Position numbers and translations under genes: made by a program. The notes beneath the pieces were generated by a model, which saw nothing but the letters and a program-made list of their open reading frames with translations, did no database searches and was not told the origin of the DNA. From Psychrobacter sp. (GTDB lineage Bacteria > Pseudomonadota > Gammaproteobacteria > Pseudomonadales > Moraxellaceae), in NCBI GenBank assembly GCA_018260445.1, contig JAGLBE010000005.1:1-64000 (forward strand): DNA of 64,000 nucleotides, in the 5' to 3' direction. Below, piece after piece: positions 18,735-29,057 of this stretch. Numbering within the stretch: the stretch's first letter is position 1; each line of letters begins with the position of its first letter.

Positions 18735-20015
18735 ATGGCTGACATTAAAGCCCCCGTATTTCCAGAATCTGTCGCTGATGGCACTATTGTAGAATGGCAT
18801 GTTAACGCCGGTGATCAAGTTAATCGTGATGATATTTTGGCCGAAATTGAAACGGATAAAGTGGTTTTAGAGGTGCTCGCCCCCGATGATGGTGTGGTCA
18901 CTAAAATTGTTAAACAAGTTGATGATGTGGTGTTATCCGACGAGTTAATTGGGGAGTTTGAAGCCGGAGCGACTGCCGGAACTACCAGTAGTTCAGACGC
19001 TAAGAACGATGCTACAGATGCTCAATCAGTAGACAATCAATCAGTAAATACCGCAGAAGCAGACCCACAAGCCAATGACAAATCAGCAGGTTATGGTGGC
19101 GAACAAGGACGCCAACCAGAAGCAGAAGCTGCCCATAAAGACCAAAGCCCAGCAGTACGTAAAGCGGCTAAAGAGTCTGGCGTCAACCCAAAAGACGTGC
19201 AAGGCAGTGGCCGCGATGGCCGTGTTACTAAGCAAGATATGAGCAATCCCACGCTTAAAGTAGATCCTTCTATCGTATCGGATAGTGGCCGTCCAGTAGC
19301 ACAGTCGGTGGGTGAGCGGGTAGAAAAACGCGAGCCGATGACCCGTTTGCGCAAAACAGTGGCCAACCGTCTGCTCGCCGCCAGTCAAGAGACGGCGATG
19401 TTAACCACGTTTAACGAAGTGAACATGAAGCCGCTAATGGACTTGCGGGCAAAATATAAAGACCAGTTCGAAAAACGCCATGGCACCCGTTTGGGCTTTA
19501 TGTCCCTATTTGTAAAAGCGGCAACCGAAGCCCTAAAACGCTTCCCGGCAGTGAATGCCTCAATCGACGGTGACGATATTGTGTATCATGGTTATTACGA
19601 TATCGGCGTTGCCGTATCCTCACCACGTGGGTTAGTGGTGCCAGTATTACGCGACACCGACCGGATGAGTATGGCCGATGTTGAAAGCAGCATCCGTGAC
19701 TATGCGGGCAAAGCGCAAGAAGGCAAATTGTCCTTAGCAGAAATGACGGGCGGTACCTTTACTATCACCAATGGTGGCGTTTTTGGCTCATTGATGTCCA
19801 CGCCTATCCTAAACCCGCCGCAAACGGCCATTTTAGGCATGCATGCTATCAACGAGCGGCCTATGGCAGTAGATGGGCAAGTGGTTATCTTACCGATGAT
19901 GTATCTGGCGTTATCGTATGACCACCGGATGATTGATGGTAAAGATGCGGTACAGTTTTTAGTCACCATCAAAAATTTGGTGGAAGACCCTGCGATGATA
20001 TTGCTTGATTTGTAA
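18735..20015 (+). CDS. sucB: 2-oxoglutarate dehydrogenase E2, dihydrolipoamide succinyltransferase
   Basis: Core of the 2-oxoglutarate dehydrogenase complex, transferring succinyl groups to CoA. The 426-residue protein has one lipoyl domain (1-77) with the lipoylated Lys42 in [11 protein letters not shown], a hydrophilic linker, a peripheral-subunit-binding domain ([27 protein letters not shown]) and a catalytic domain ending with [15 protein letters not shown], containing the catalytic His and Asp. CAGGAGCACC precedes the ATG. A terminator (20024-20056) lies directly after the stop codon, separating it from lpd. Confidence 0.97.
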   Translation: MADIKAPVFPESVADGTIVEWHVNAGDQVNRDDILAEIETDKVVLEVLAPDDGVVTKIVKQVDDVVLSDELIGEFEAGATAGTTSSSDAKNDATDAQSVDNQSVNTAEADPQANDKSAGYGGEQGRQPEAEAAHKDQSPAVRKAAKESGVNPKDVQGSGRDGRVTKQDMSNPTLKVDPSIVSDSGRPVAQSVGERVEKREPMTRLRKTVANRLLAASQETAMLTTFNEVNMKPLMDLRAKYKDQFEKRHGTRLGFMSLFVKAATEALKRFPAVNASIDGDDIVYHGYYDIGVAVSSPRGLVVPVLRDTDRMSMADVESSIRDYAGKAQEGKLSLAEMTGGTFTITNGGVFGSLMSTPILNPPQTAILGMHAINERPMAVDGQVVILPMMYLALSYDHRMIDGKDAVQFLVTIKNLVEDPAMILLDL

Positions 20016-20023
20016 TGCAAAAG

Positions 20024-20056
20024 GCTTGTATCGGAGAAATTTGATACAAGCTTTTT
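20024..20056 (+). terminator. rho-independent terminator after sucB
   Basis: The stem GCTTGTATC / GATACAAGC is perfect over nine pairs with a ten-base loop and is followed by five T. It lies between sucB and lpd, so lpd may depend on read-through or its own promoter. Confidence 0.88.
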
Positions 20057-20158
20057 CACGATAGCGCTTGTTCTTATGTGCTATGAGCACTGGTTAACCT
20101 TATTAGAAAATTTTTTAAAAAAATCTTTTGTTAAATCGAAAATAAAAGGGAAAACCCT

Positions 20159-21610
20159 ATGAAAGATAGTTATGATTTAATCGTTATTGGCGGTGGCCCC
20201 GGCGGCTATGAAGCGGCCATCCGTGCTGGGCAATTGGGCATGAGTGTGGCGTGTATCGAAAAGCGGGTGTATAAAGGCGAACCAGCCTTGGGCGGCACTT
20301 GTTTAAATGTGGGCTGTATCCCTTCAAAAGCATTGCTAGATTCGTCGCATCGTTATGAGGCCACCAAGCACGAACTCGCTGAGCATGGTATTAGCACAGG
20401 CGATGTTGCTATCGATGTGCCACAAATGATTGAACGTAAAGAAGCCATTGTTAAGCAATTAACCGGTGGCGTTGCTATGTTGCTAAAAGGCAATGGCGTT
20501 GAGTGGTTGCAAGGTTGGGGCACGTTACTTGACGGTAAGGGCGATGGGAAAAAAGTCAAATTTACCGCTTTAGAAGATGAGTCAGAAACCACGATTACTG
20601 CCAAGTATGTTATTTTGGCCACCGGCTCTGTACCGATTGCCATTCCTGTGGCTAAAGTGGATGAAGCATACATTGTTGACTCAACAGGGGCGCTGGATTT
20701 TACCGAAGTACCAAAGCGTTTGGGCATTATTGGTGCTGGCGTTATCGGGCTAGAGCTCGGCTCGGTGTGGCGTCGTTTAGGCTCAGAAGTGGTCATTTTT
20801 GAGGCGTTGCCTGAGCTCTTGGCAGTAGCCGATAAAGATATTGCCAAAGAAGCTGGTAAACTGCTGAAAAAACAAGGCTTGGATATCCGAGTAGACACTA
20901 AGGTGACCAACGCCGAGGTTAAAGACGGTCAAGTTGTGGTCACCAGCCAAAAGGGTGATGCGTCTACGGATGAAACCTTTGATAAACTGATTGTTTGCGT
21001 CGGGCGCCGTGCCTATGCCGAAAAGTTACTGGGCGACAACAGTGGTATCCAATTAACCGAGCGTGGCTTGGTCGAGGTGGATGAGCAGTGTAAAACCAAT
21101 TTGGATGGGGTCTATGCCATTGGTGACTTGGTACGTGGCCCGATGCTGGCGCATAAAGCGATGGAAGAGGGGATGATGGCGGTTGAGCGCATTCATGGCG
21201 AAAAACCGCAAGTTAATTACGATACGATTATCAACGTGATTTACACCCATCCTGAAATCGCTTGGGTGGGTTTAACCGAGCAACAAGCGGCTGAACAAGG
21301 CTATGAAGTGAAAACCGGCTCGTTTAATCTTGCTGCGAATGGCCGGGCTTTAGCGCAAAGCGAAGCACAGGGTTCCATTAAAGTGGTGGCCGATGCCAAA
21401 ACGGATCGACTATTGGGTATGCATGCGGTGTCTGTTGGTGCGGGAGATATTGTGCATCAGGGCATGATAGCAATGGAATTTGTATCGAGCATTGAAGATC
21501 TACAGCTCATGACCTTTGCGCATCCCACTATCAGTGAAGCGGTGCATGAGGCGGCACTATCCGCAGATGGCCGAGCGATTCACGCCATCCAACGTAAAAA
21601 ACGTAAGTAA
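20159..21610 (+). CDS. lpd: dihydrolipoyl dehydrogenase (E3)
   Basis: Reoxidises dihydrolipoamide in 2-oxo-acid dehydrogenase complexes, using FAD and NAD+. The 483-residue protein has the FAD motif VIGGGPGGYEAA, the redox-active disulfide GGTCLNVGCIPSK (Cys48 and Cys53), a second nucleotide-binding motif IIGAGVIGLELGSVWRRLG, and the C-terminal interface motif FAHPTISEAVHEA with the catalytic His-Glu pair. AAAAGGGAAAACCCT precedes the ATG. It sits between sucB and sucC, as in Acinetobacter, so its main partner is probably the 2-oxoglutarate complex. Confidence 0.97.
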   Translation: MKDSYDLIVIGGGPGGYEAAIRAGQLGMSVACIEKRVYKGEPALGGTCLNVGCIPSKALLDSSHRYEATKHELAEHGISTGDVAIDVPQMIERKEAIVKQLTGGVAMLLKGNGVEWLQGWGTLLDGKGDGKKVKFTALEDESETTITAKYVILATGSVPIAIPVAKVDEAYIVDSTGALDFTEVPKRLGIIGAGVIGLELGSVWRRLGSEVVIFEALPELLAVADKDIAKEAGKLLKKQGLDIRVDTKVTNAEVKDGQVVVTSQKGDASTDETFDKLIVCVGRRAYAEKLLGDNSGIQLTERGLVEVDEQCKTNLDGVYAIGDLVRGPMLAHKAMEEGMMAVERIHGEKPQVNYDTIINVIYTHPEIAWVGLTEQQAAEQGYEVKTGSFNLAANGRALAQSEAQGSIKVVADAKTDRLLGMHAVSVGAGDIVHQGMIAMEFVSSIEDLQLMTFAHPTISEAVHEAALSADGRAIHAIQRKKRK

Positions 21611-21812
21611 TTCGAAATACGGTAGGTTGAAATAAAGTAGGTTGCAAAAGAGTAGGGTGCGTGACAGACACTATTAAATCGCATAATTAAATTCTGCAAG
21701 GTCAGGTTAGAGTAAGTCATTGGTCTTAGCGTGTCAAAATAAACGTTATATCGAATACGTTGGCGTAAAGACTTTTTTATCATTTTAAATAAAATAATTG
21801 AAGGACAACTTT

Positions 21813-22982
21813 ATGAATTTACATGAGTATCAAGCCAAATTATTATTAGAAAGCTATGGCTTACCCATTCAAAGAGGCATCGTAGCCTATAGCGGCGATG
21901 AAGCGGCAGATGCTTTTGACAAAACGCCAACCGATATTGCCGTCATTAAAGCACAGGTGCACGCCGGTGGCCGCGGTAAAGCAGGTGGGGTAAAGCTGGT
22001 TAAAACTCGTGAAGAAGCTAAGCAAGTTGCCGATGAATTGATTGGCACTCATTTAGTGACCTATCAAACGGACGCGGCGGGTCAACCGGTTAACTTTGTG
22101 CTGGTCGCTGAAGATATGTATCCGGTGAAAACAGAGCTGTATTTAGGCGCCGTTGTTGACCGTGCGACTCGCCGTGTGACCTTTATGGCTTCAACCGAAG
22201 GCGGCGTTGAGATTGAAAAAGTTGCCGAAGAAACGCCTGAGAAAATTTTTAGCATTACGGTCGACCCGTTGGTGGGCTTAATGCCGTTTCAAGCGCGTGA
22301 AGTCGGCTTTAAATTAGGGCTAGAAGGCAAGCAGATCAATCAGTTTGTGAAACTGATGACCGGTGCTTACAACGCCTTTGTCGATAATGATTTTGACATG
22401 ATTGAAATCAACCCCTTGGCTGTGCGTGAAAATGGTGAATTGGCCTGTGTGGATGGCAAAATCGGCGTGGATTCTAACGCCTTATTCCGTCATCCTAAAA
22501 TTGCAGCATTGCATGACCCCTCGCAAGAAAATGAGCGGGAACTTAAAGCGGCCGAGTTTGACCTAAACTATGTGGCGCTTGAAGGCAACATCGGTTGTAT
22601 GGTGAATGGTGCGGGCTTGGCAATGGCCACGATGGACATCATCAAATTGTACGGCGGCAAACCGGCTAACTTTTTAGACGTGGGCGGCGGGGCAACCAAA
22701 GAGCGTGTGGTAGAAGCGTTTAAAATCATCCTTGAAGATGATAGCGTACAAGGCGTGTTAATCAACATCTTTGGCGGTATCGTGCGTTGTGACATGATTG
22801 CTGAGGCCATTATTGCAGCGGTTAAAGAAGTGGATGTGCAAGTGCCTGTTGTGGTACGCCTAGAGGGCAACAATGCCGAGCTTGGCCTGCAATTGCTTGA
22901 AGAGTCTGACGTTAAGTTGATTACCGCCCAAGGCCTAGCCGATGCTGCCCAAAAAGTGGTGGATGCGGTAAAAAATGCGTAA
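21813..22982 (+). CDS. sucC: succinyl-CoA ligase [ADP-forming] beta subunit
   Basis: With SucD, converts succinyl-CoA to succinate with formation of ATP. The 389-residue protein begins [18 protein letters not shown] and shows an ATP-grasp domain ([39 protein letters not shown]) and the C-terminal CoA-ligase domain ([42 protein letters not shown]). I choose the ATG at 21813 because AAGGACAAC sits eight bases upstream and the resulting length matches the family; the TTG at 21798 would put the ribosome binding site inside the gene. sucD follows after 137 bp. Confidence 0.96.
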   Translation: MNLHEYQAKLLLESYGLPIQRGIVAYSGDEAADAFDKTPTDIAVIKAQVHAGGRGKAGGVKLVKTREEAKQVADELIGTHLVTYQTDAAGQPVNFVLVAEDMYPVKTELYLGAVVDRATRRVTFMASTEGGVEIEKVAEETPEKIFSITVDPLVGLMPFQAREVGFKLGLEGKQINQFVKLMTGAYNAFVDNDFDMIEINPLAVRENGELACVDGKIGVDSNALFRHPKIAALHDPSQENERELKAAEFDLNYVALEGNIGCMVNGAGLAMATMDIIKLYGGKPANFLDVGGGATKERVVEAFKIILEDDSVQGVLINIFGGIVRCDMIAEAIIAAVKEVDVQVPVVVRLEGNNAELGLQLLEESDVKLITAQGLADAAQKVVDAVKNA

Positions 22983-23025
22983 GGCGAATGCTACAGTAGC
23001 TAAGAGACGCCCCTTACCAAAGACA

Positions 23026-23048
23026 CCTACTGCTCATGGAGCAGTAGG
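23026..23048 (+). other. perfect 10-bp hairpin between sucC and sucD
   Basis: CCTACTGCTC and GAGCAGTAGG pair perfectly around a three-base ATG loop. No T-run follows, so it is not a standard terminator. It could protect or mark an mRNA end within sucCD. Confidence 0.8.
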
Positions 23049-23119
23049 TTAGCAGACGTTTAACCTATACCAATCCTATAACGTATAAACCCTATAATAA
23101 ATATCTAGTGGAGTAACTA

Positions 23120-23998
23120 ATGAGTGTATTAATTGACAAAGACACCAAAGTATTGGTGCAAGGTTTTACTGGTAAAAATGGTACATTCCATTCCGAACAA
23201 GCGATTGAATACGGCACAAAAGTGGTGGGCGGTGTGACCCCCGGCAAAGGTGGTCAGACCCATCTGGATTTGCCAGTATTTAATACCATGGCTGAGGCGA
23301 TGGCAGCGACGAATGCTGATGCCAGCGTTATCTATGTACCTGCCCCTTTTGTACTCGATTCTATTACCGAAGCGGTTGATGCTGGGGTCAAGTTAATCGT
23401 TGTGATTACCGAAGGCGTACCGACGCTTGATATGCTCAAAGCCAAACGCTATGTCGAAGAAGCGGGCGATGTCAAAATGGTTGGCCCCAATTGCCCCGGT
23501 GTGATTACCCCAGGCCAGTGTAAAATTGGTATTATGCCTGGGCATATCCATCTGCCTGGTAAAGTCGGTATTATTTCTCGCTCAGGTACACTCACTTACG
23601 AAGCCGTGGCACAAACCACAAAGCTTGGTTTTGGTCAGTCAACCTGCATCGGTATCGGTGGCGATCCTATCCCCGGTATGAATCAGATTGATTGTTTAAA
23701 AATGTTCCAAGACGATCCGCAAACCGAAGCTATCGTCCTGATTGGTGAAATTGGTGGTACGGCAGAAGAAGAAGCGGCGGCATACATTAAGGACCATGTG
23801 ACCAAGCCGGTTATTGGCTATATTGCTGGGGTAACCGCACCAAAAGGCAAACGTATGGGTCATGCCGGTGCGATTATTTCTGGCGGCAAAGGCACGGCTG
23901 AAGAGAAGTTTAAAGCGTTTGAAGATGCCGGTATCGCTTATACCCGTGACCCCTCTAAGATTGGCGAAACCGTGAAAACTGTGACAGGTTGGTCGTAA
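23120..23998 (+). CDS. sucD: succinyl-CoA ligase [ADP-forming] alpha subunit
   Basis: Partner of SucC; carries the phosphohistidine intermediate. The 292-residue protein has a CoA-binding Rossmann domain ([20 protein letters not shown]), [22 protein letters not shown], and the phosphorylated His in [30 protein letters not shown] precedes the ATG. It is the last gene of the TCA cluster, and a strong terminator follows at 24062. Confidence 0.97.
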   Translation: MSVLIDKDTKVLVQGFTGKNGTFHSEQAIEYGTKVVGGVTPGKGGQTHLDLPVFNTMAEAMAATNADASVIYVPAPFVLDSITEAVDAGVKLIVVITEGVPTLDMLKAKRYVEEAGDVKMVGPNCPGVITPGQCKIGIMPGHIHLPGKVGIISRSGTLTYEAVAQTTKLGFGQSTCIGIGGDPIPGMNQIDCLKMFQDDPQTEAIVLIGEIGGTAEEEAAAYIKDHVTKPVIGYIAGVTAPKGKRMGHAGAIISGGKGTAEEKFKAFEDAGIAYTRDPSKIGETVKTVTGWS

Positions 23999-24061
23999 TA
24001 GATTGCTGTAACTTTATTGTAATGATAAAGAGCTACTCTTAGTCTTGATAAGCTTTAGTAG

Positions 24062-24088
24062 ACACCCCTATAATGGGGTGTTTTTATT
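24062..24088 (+). terminator. rho-independent terminator of the TCA cluster
   Basis: ACACCCC / GGGGTGT with a six-base loop, followed by TTTTTATTT. It lies 64 bp past sucD. Confidence 0.92.
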
Positions 24089-24284
24089 TGAATTTTTTGC
24101 ATCTTGATACTACCAACTTATCATCTATCATAATGTGAATTGTACAACTCAATGTATATATTGTGTCTAAAAACCCGTAAACATTTTTCTAACTTAAAGC
24201 ATAAGCCTAAATAATACCCTCTATTCAGGTTTAAATACCTTTTGAACTTTCTTATGATAATTAGCAACATCGAGTATATCGACT

Positions 24285-26000
24285 ATGTCAATCAGCTTGC
24301 CAAATCAGCTCAGTCAGTGGAAAAATTTACAGCGTCTGTCGCAAAGGCAGTGGTCACTTACCCAATTGTTTGCCGAAGACAGCCAAAGAGCCAAGCGGTT
24401 TAGCTTTAGCGCTCAAGGTATTTATTTTGACTACTCGAAGCAATGTATTGATGAGGCGGTCAAATCCGAGCTGATTGAGCTGGCAAACGCCTGTCAGCTT
24501 AAAGATAAAATAGCGGCGCTGTATCGCGGCGATAAAGTCAATAGCAGCGAACAACGGGCGGCTTTACACACCGCTTTACGGTTGCCTAAAAGCGAGCGCT
24601 TGCTGGTCGATGGACAAGACGTTGTCGCAGAGGTGCATGCCAGTTTAGAGAAAGCGGAAAATATCGTTGAGCGTCTTCGTAATGGCGTTTGGCGAGGCTA
24701 TTCGGGAAAAGCGATTACCGATGTGGTGAACATTGGGGTAGGGGGCTCGGATTTAGGCCCATTAATGGCCACTACCGCCTTAGATGAATGGGCGGATAGT
24801 CATATCAAGGTTCATTTTGTCTCTAACATGGATGGTACTCAACTAAGCCACTTGCTTGAACATCTGATTCCGGCAACCACCCTCTTTATTATATCTTCAA
24901 AGTCCTTTAGTACAATAGACACGTTATCGAATGCCCAAACAGCTCGAGCTTGGTTAATGAGTACGGGTGCCAAGCCGGCTAACTTATTGCGGCGTCATTT
25001 TATTGCGATATCAGCGAACTTAGATAAAGTGAGCGCTTGGGGCATTGTGCCGCAGCACCAGCTTAAACTTTGGGACTGGGTCGGTGGTCGTTTTTCGATG
25101 TGGTCGGCCATTGGTTTGGCCGTGGCAATACGCATTGGTATGCCACGCTATTATGCCATGTTGGCTGGCGCCCATGCGATGGATGCTCACTTCAAAAATG
25201 CCCAGTTTGGCGCTAATCTTCCGGTTATGCTCGGTCTTATTGGGGTTTGGAACAGCACTTTTTTAGGCATAAACGCTCACACGGTGTTGCCCTATGATGG
25301 CAGGCTAAAATATCTACCCAGTTATTTAACCCAATTAGAGATGGAGAGTAATGGCAAGTCGGTGACCCACAGTGGCCAGCCCATACCTTATGCCACTTGT
25401 CCTATATTATGGGGAGAGGTTGGTTCAAACGCACAGCATGCTTTTTATCAACTGCTGCATCAAGGCACCCAAAAAGTATCTTGTGATTTTATTGCCTGTG
25501 TCAATTACTACGAGGCGGCCGACACCCGTGAACTCAAACATCAGCATGCGCTATCACTGGCCAATTGTTTGGCGCAAAGTCGAGTGCTGGCCTTTGGCAA
25601 CCATGCTTTACCCCTCGCTGCCCAAAACCAGCCCAAATCGCTATTAGACAAGTTTAAACACTACCGAGGCAATCAGCCCTCCACGACGCTGCTGTTAGAT
25701 GAACTAACACCTGAAAGTTTTGGGGCGTTAATTGCGCTTTATGAGCACAAAGTGTTTGTAATGGCCAGCATTTGGGACGTGAACCCGTTTGATCAATGGG
25801 GGGTGGAGATGGGCAAACAGGTGGCTAATGACGTGTTTGCCCATCTGTGTTCTACGCCACGTCAACCTGCGGACGCTGGCATTGAGCCATCATTGCAAGA
25901 TGACAATAGGCTAGATGGTTCGACAGAGGCATTGCTACAGCATATCGATACCAATGCAGCCAGCACAAATAATAGCTTGAATAATAACGCCAATGCGTAA
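24285..26000 (+). CDS. pgi: glucose-6-phosphate isomerase
   Basis: Interconverts glucose 6-phosphate and fructose 6-phosphate. In Moraxellaceae, which often lack a complete glycolysis, it mainly serves gluconeogenesis and sugar-nucleotide supply. The 571-residue protein carries VNIGVGGSDLGPLMAT, the phosphate-binding SSKSFSTIDTLSNA, GGRFSMWSAIGL, and SNAQHAFYQLLHQGT. After the usual end at about 525 there is an Asp/Asn/Ser-rich tail of roughly 45 residues with no recognisable domain. It starts a run of rightward sugar-nucleotide genes with galE and galU. Confidence 0.96.
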   Translation: MSISLPNQLSQWKNLQRLSQRQWSLTQLFAEDSQRAKRFSFSAQGIYFDYSKQCIDEAVKSELIELANACQLKDKIAALYRGDKVNSSEQRAALHTALRLPKSERLLVDGQDVVAEVHASLEKAENIVERLRNGVWRGYSGKAITDVVNIGVGGSDLGPLMATTALDEWADSHIKVHFVSNMDGTQLSHLLEHLIPATTLFIISSKSFSTIDTLSNAQTARAWLMSTGAKPANLLRRHFIAISANLDKVSAWGIVPQHQLKLWDWVGGRFSMWSAIGLAVAIRIGMPRYYAMLAGAHAMDAHFKNAQFGANLPVMLGLIGVWNSTFLGINAHTVLPYDGRLKYLPSYLTQLEMESNGKSVTHSGQPIPYATCPILWGEVGSNAQHAFYQLLHQGTQKVSCDFIACVNYYEAADTRELKHQHALSLANCLAQSRVLAFGNHALPLAAQNQPKSLLDKFKHYRGNQPSTTLLLDELTPESFGALIALYEHKVFVMASIWDVNPFDQWGVEMGKQVANDVFAHLCSTPRQPADAGIEPSLQDDNRLDGSTEALLQHIDTNAASTNNSLNNNANA

Positions 26001-26027
26001 CGGCTTGGCTTAATTGATGCGGAAGTG

Positions 26028-26135
26028 CTTAAGTGCGTAAGTGCGCAAGTGCGTAAATGCGCAAGTGGCAAGATAGATACCCAACAAGCATCAACCTACA
26101 ACCTACAACCTACAACCTACAACCTATAGCCTATA
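26028..26135. repeat. two adjacent microrepeat tracts after pgi
   Basis: A tract built from GTGCGTAA/GTGCGCAA-like octamers (about 26028-26068) is followed by about five units of AACCTAC (26092-26126) and two of AGCCTAT. Nothing is encoded here. Confidence 0.8.
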
Positions 26136-26174
26136 GCTTAGATAATAGCCAACCTATAATAAAGGATACTGATA

Positions 26175-27521
26175 ATGATAAAGGTAGAACGTGGCGAACA
26201 CTGTATTGTTGTTGGCGATTCTATAGATGCAATGACGACGGCGACTGTGCTGGTGAGCCTTGGCCATGTTGTCAGCCTCTATGCCGATATCCAAAAAATG
26301 CAAACCACTTTGGCAATCTATACGTTCGAGCATGAGTTGCAAGCGTTGTGGCAGCTGTATTTAAGCCAAAATAAGCTGGTGGTTTATGCTGCCCCAAATA
26401 ATCCACAAAGCCTATTTAAGGTCAGTGCTAGCGCCGCAGGTATGTCCAATGTACCAAAACCCAGTTTGTACTGGTTGTTTTATAATGAGCTGCCTGCGTC
26501 ATGGCAACAACAAGACAGCATGCAAAACTGGATAACCCAACTGAATGATAGTCAAGTTGCCACGCGAGTACCCCTTGTGTTGAGTGGCATTAGTATGCTT
26601 GGGGTGTTTGCCGCTATCGCCGAGCAGTGTCACCGGCCTTGGGTGTATTATGTACCGTATGTATTTTTGCAAGATGGCCGCTCGTATGCGTCCATGCTCT
26701 CGCCTACGTTATGGCTCATGGGTGAAAAAACGCCGCAATCAGTGGATAAAGTCAGTATTTTGCAACCGCTCATTGCTCAAGCCAAAGCGAGCTTTATCAC
26801 GGATATCACTACCATTGAATTTTCGCGTAGTGCAATTATGAGTATGCTGGCGACGCGGGTTAGCTTTATGAATGAGTGGTCAAGGCTTGCGGACTATCAA
26901 GGTGTTGATATTCTTGAAGTGGCGACGATTATGGGGTTGGATGACCGCATTGGCGGCAGTTATCTGCAAGCGGGATGGGGCTTTGGTGGTCAAACGTTAC
27001 CCGCCGAGTTGCTGGCGCTGCAAAAAAGCTTAGAAGATACTCAAGTGGATAGTCATTTAATGCAAGCAGTCAACAGCATTAATCGCGACCAAAAAGAGCT
27101 GATATTTCGTAAATTTTGGCAATATTTTGATGGCGCCATAGACCATAAGCAGGTGAGTATTTGGGGGGCGAGTTATAAATCTGGGTCGGGGCATACCGCA
27201 AACTCTGCCATTCATCCGCTACTCAATTTATTATGGTCTTATCATATTACAACGTATGTTTATGCCTTAGAAGCCAAAAGTGAGTTAACCGCTTTGTATT
27301 TGGACCAACCCTTGCTACATTTTATCGAGCGACCGATGCAGCATTTAGAAGAAAGTGATGCGGTTTTTATCTTATCTTGGCCAACGATTAAGCCTTTACC
27401 CATTAGTGCAATTAATGAGGTCGCTATCCCCGTATTTGATGCAAAAAATGTGGTGAGCAATGCGCAAATGCAAAGGTTAAAAGGTGATTATATAGGGATT
27501 GGACGCAGTCAGTATCAATAG
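26175..27521 (+). CDS. UDP-glucose 6-dehydrogenase family protein lacking catalytic residues (probable pseudoenzyme)
   Basis: A 448-residue homologue of UDP-glucose/GDP-mannose dehydrogenases. It can be followed along most of the family: an N-terminal Rossmann-like region, a FLQDGRSYASMLSPTLWLMG segment resembling the PEFLREG...RIVIG region, the central ATRVSFMNEWSRLADYQGVDILEV helix, LDDRIGGSYLQAGWGFGG, and a C-terminal domain with IWGASYKSGSG. Key residues are absent. The catalytic motif GGxCLPKD reads GGQTLPAE, so Thr274 replaces the catalytic Cys and Ala277-Glu278 replace Lys-Asp. The central helix Lys and Asn appear as Arg and Met. The NAD-binding GxGxxG reads GDSIDAM. The reading frame is intact and full length, which argues against decay. 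It lies between pgi and galE. A non-catalytic or altered function is inferred. Confidence 0.8.
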   Translation: MIKVERGEHCIVVGDSIDAMTTATVLVSLGHVVSLYADIQKMQTTLAIYTFEHELQALWQLYLSQNKLVVYAAPNNPQSLFKVSASAAGMSNVPKPSLYWLFYNELPASWQQQDSMQNWITQLNDSQVATRVPLVLSGISMLGVFAAIAEQCHRPWVYYVPYVFLQDGRSYASMLSPTLWLMGEKTPQSVDKVSILQPLIAQAKASFITDITTIEFSRSAIMSMLATRVSFMNEWSRLADYQGVDILEVATIMGLDDRIGGSYLQAGWGFGGQTLPAELLALQKSLEDTQVDSHLMQAVNSINRDQKELIFRKFWQYFDGAIDHKQVSIWGASYKSGSGHTANSAIHPLLNLLWSYHITTYVYALEAKSELTALYLDQPLLHFIERPMQHLEESDAVFILSWPTIKPLPISAINEVAIPVFDAKNVVSNAQMQRLKGDYIGIGRSQYQ

Positions 27522-27919
27522 AAGTTGCTTGGCGCCTGACATCAGCATTAGAATAACGGCGGATAGACGCACAAAGAGGTTATGATCACTGACCTTGGAT
27601 AATGTATGGCGCATTGCTAAGCCGTTTAGATGCCAGTATCTCTAAATTCTAAACTCTAAATTCTAAACTCTAAATTCTAAATTCTAAACTCTAAATTCTA
27701 AACTCTAAATTCTAAACTCTAAATTCTAAACTCTAAATTCTAAACTCTAAACTCTAAACTCTAAACTCTAAACTTTTAACTACCGTTTGCAGCTTAGCCC
27801 TTACACCCTACAGTTTTGATAGAGCGTAGACAATATAGGCAATAACTTGGTGAACTAAGCTATCAAATAGACGTTTATTATGCAAAAGATACCTAACAGA
27901 AATGATAATAGGAAAAATG
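27522..27919. other. 398-bp gap before galE
   Basis: Contains the 7-bp array (27641-27773) and an AT-rich leader. No gene or clear terminator is visible. AGGA at 27910-27913 is the galE ribosome binding site. Confidence 0.6.
27641..27773. repeat. 7-bp tandem array (CTAAACT/CTAAATT)
   Basis: About 19 heptamers alternate between CTAAATT and CTAAACT for most of the tract, ending in a homogeneous run of CTAAACT. The alternation suggests that the original amplified unit was the 14-bp dimer. It is not a coding sequence and its resemblance to plant telomere repeats is coincidental. Confidence 0.93.
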
Positions 27920-28930
27920 ATGATTTTACTAACAGGAGGTGCCGGATATATTGGTTCGCATATGTTATTTGAGCTACTAACCGCCAACTATGAGGTGGTC
28001 GTTTTAGATAACTTATGCAATAGCAATATGACCGCTATTAACAGGGTACAGCAAATGACGGGGAAAGCGTGCCACTTTGTAGAAGGGGACATTCGCGATG
28101 CCGGTTGTTTAACTGACCTATTTAACCAATATGCTATAGACGCTGTGCTACATTTTGCGGGTCTAAAATCCGTTGGTGAGAGTGTTGCACAACCTTTACG
28201 GTACTTTGATAATAATATTACCGGCAGTTTAGTATTACTAAAAGCCATGCAAAGTGCGCAGGTTAAACGTATCGTGTTTAGCTCTTCGGCGACAGTATAT
28301 GGCGACCCTGCTGAATTACCCATAACCGAAAGTACGCCAACGTCTATGCCCACCAACCCGTATGGTTATACCAAGTTAGCTGTCGAGCAAATGATGATGC
28401 AACTGGTAGACTCAGATCCGAGTTGGTCCGTCGCCGCCTTAAGGTATTTTAATCCAGTTGGCGCCCATAGTAGTGGGCAGATAGGGGAAGACCCTAAGGG
28501 CATTCCCAATAACTTATTGCCCTATATTGCTCAAGTCGCCGTAGGACGCTTACAACAACTTTCGGTATTTGGTGCCGATTACAATACCCCTGATGGCACC
28601 GGCGTGCGCGATTATATTCATGTGGTGGATTTGGTTAAAGGTCATCTTGCTGCCTTAACCTATATCACCGCGAATTTAGGCTATCATATATGGAACTTGG
28701 GGACGGGCGAGGGCTATTCGGTTCTAGATATGGTAAGGGCGTTTGAAAAAGCCAATAACATCGACATCCCCTATAAGCTTGAGCCTAGACGAGCGGGCGA
28801 TATCGCCGCGTGTTATGCCGATCCCAATAAAGCAATTGCAGAATTAAATTGGCAAGCAGAATTAGGTCTTGAGCAGATGATGGCAGATACCTGGCATTGG
28901 CAGCGTACAAATCCTCATGGCTATAGCTAG
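27920..28930 (+). CDS. galE: UDP-glucose 4-epimerase
   Basis: Interconverts UDP-glucose and UDP-galactose (or their N-acetyl forms) for lipooligosaccharide or capsule. The 336-residue short-chain dehydrogenase has [10 protein letters not shown] at the N-terminus, the Ser of [11 protein letters not shown] and [11 protein letters not shown] supplying the catalytic Tyr and Lys, and the C-terminal [15 protein letters not shown] choose the ATG at 27920 because AGGA ends six bases upstream and the length matches the usual 338; ATGs at 27917 and 27902 are alternatives. galU follows in the same direction. Confidence 0.93.
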   Translation: MILLTGGAGYIGSHMLFELLTANYEVVVLDNLCNSNMTAINRVQQMTGKACHFVEGDIRDAGCLTDLFNQYAIDAVLHFAGLKSVGESVAQPLRYFDNNITGSLVLLKAMQSAQVKRIVFSSSATVYGDPAELPITESTPTSMPTNPYGYTKLAVEQMMMQLVDSDPSWSVAALRYFNPVGAHSSGQIGEDPKGIPNNLLPYIAQVAVGRLQQLSVFGADYNTPDGTGVRDYIHVVDLVKGHLAALTYITANLGYHIWNLGTGEGYSVLDMVRAFEKANNIDIPYKLEPRRAGDIAACYADPNKAIAELNWQAELGLEQMMADTWHWQRTNPHGYS

Positions 28931-29057
28931 GGTATAGCTAGGGTATAAAATGTAAGAATCACTGGTTTAAATCAAGATATTGTGCGTGACGTAATTTTAT
29001 AGTGACCTGCATCAAAGCGCTTAACGCTGAATGATAAAAACAACAACGGAAATACTT

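Noticed and set aside
20353..20910. A 185-residue leftward open frame antisense to lpd
   Set aside because: Shadow of the highly conserved lpd gene with Ser/Pro-rich composition and no family resemblance.
27641..27773. Telomere-like repeat
   Set aside because: The heptamer CTAAACT/CTAAATT only superficially resembles the plant telomere unit; it is internal to a bacterial chromosome beside galE.
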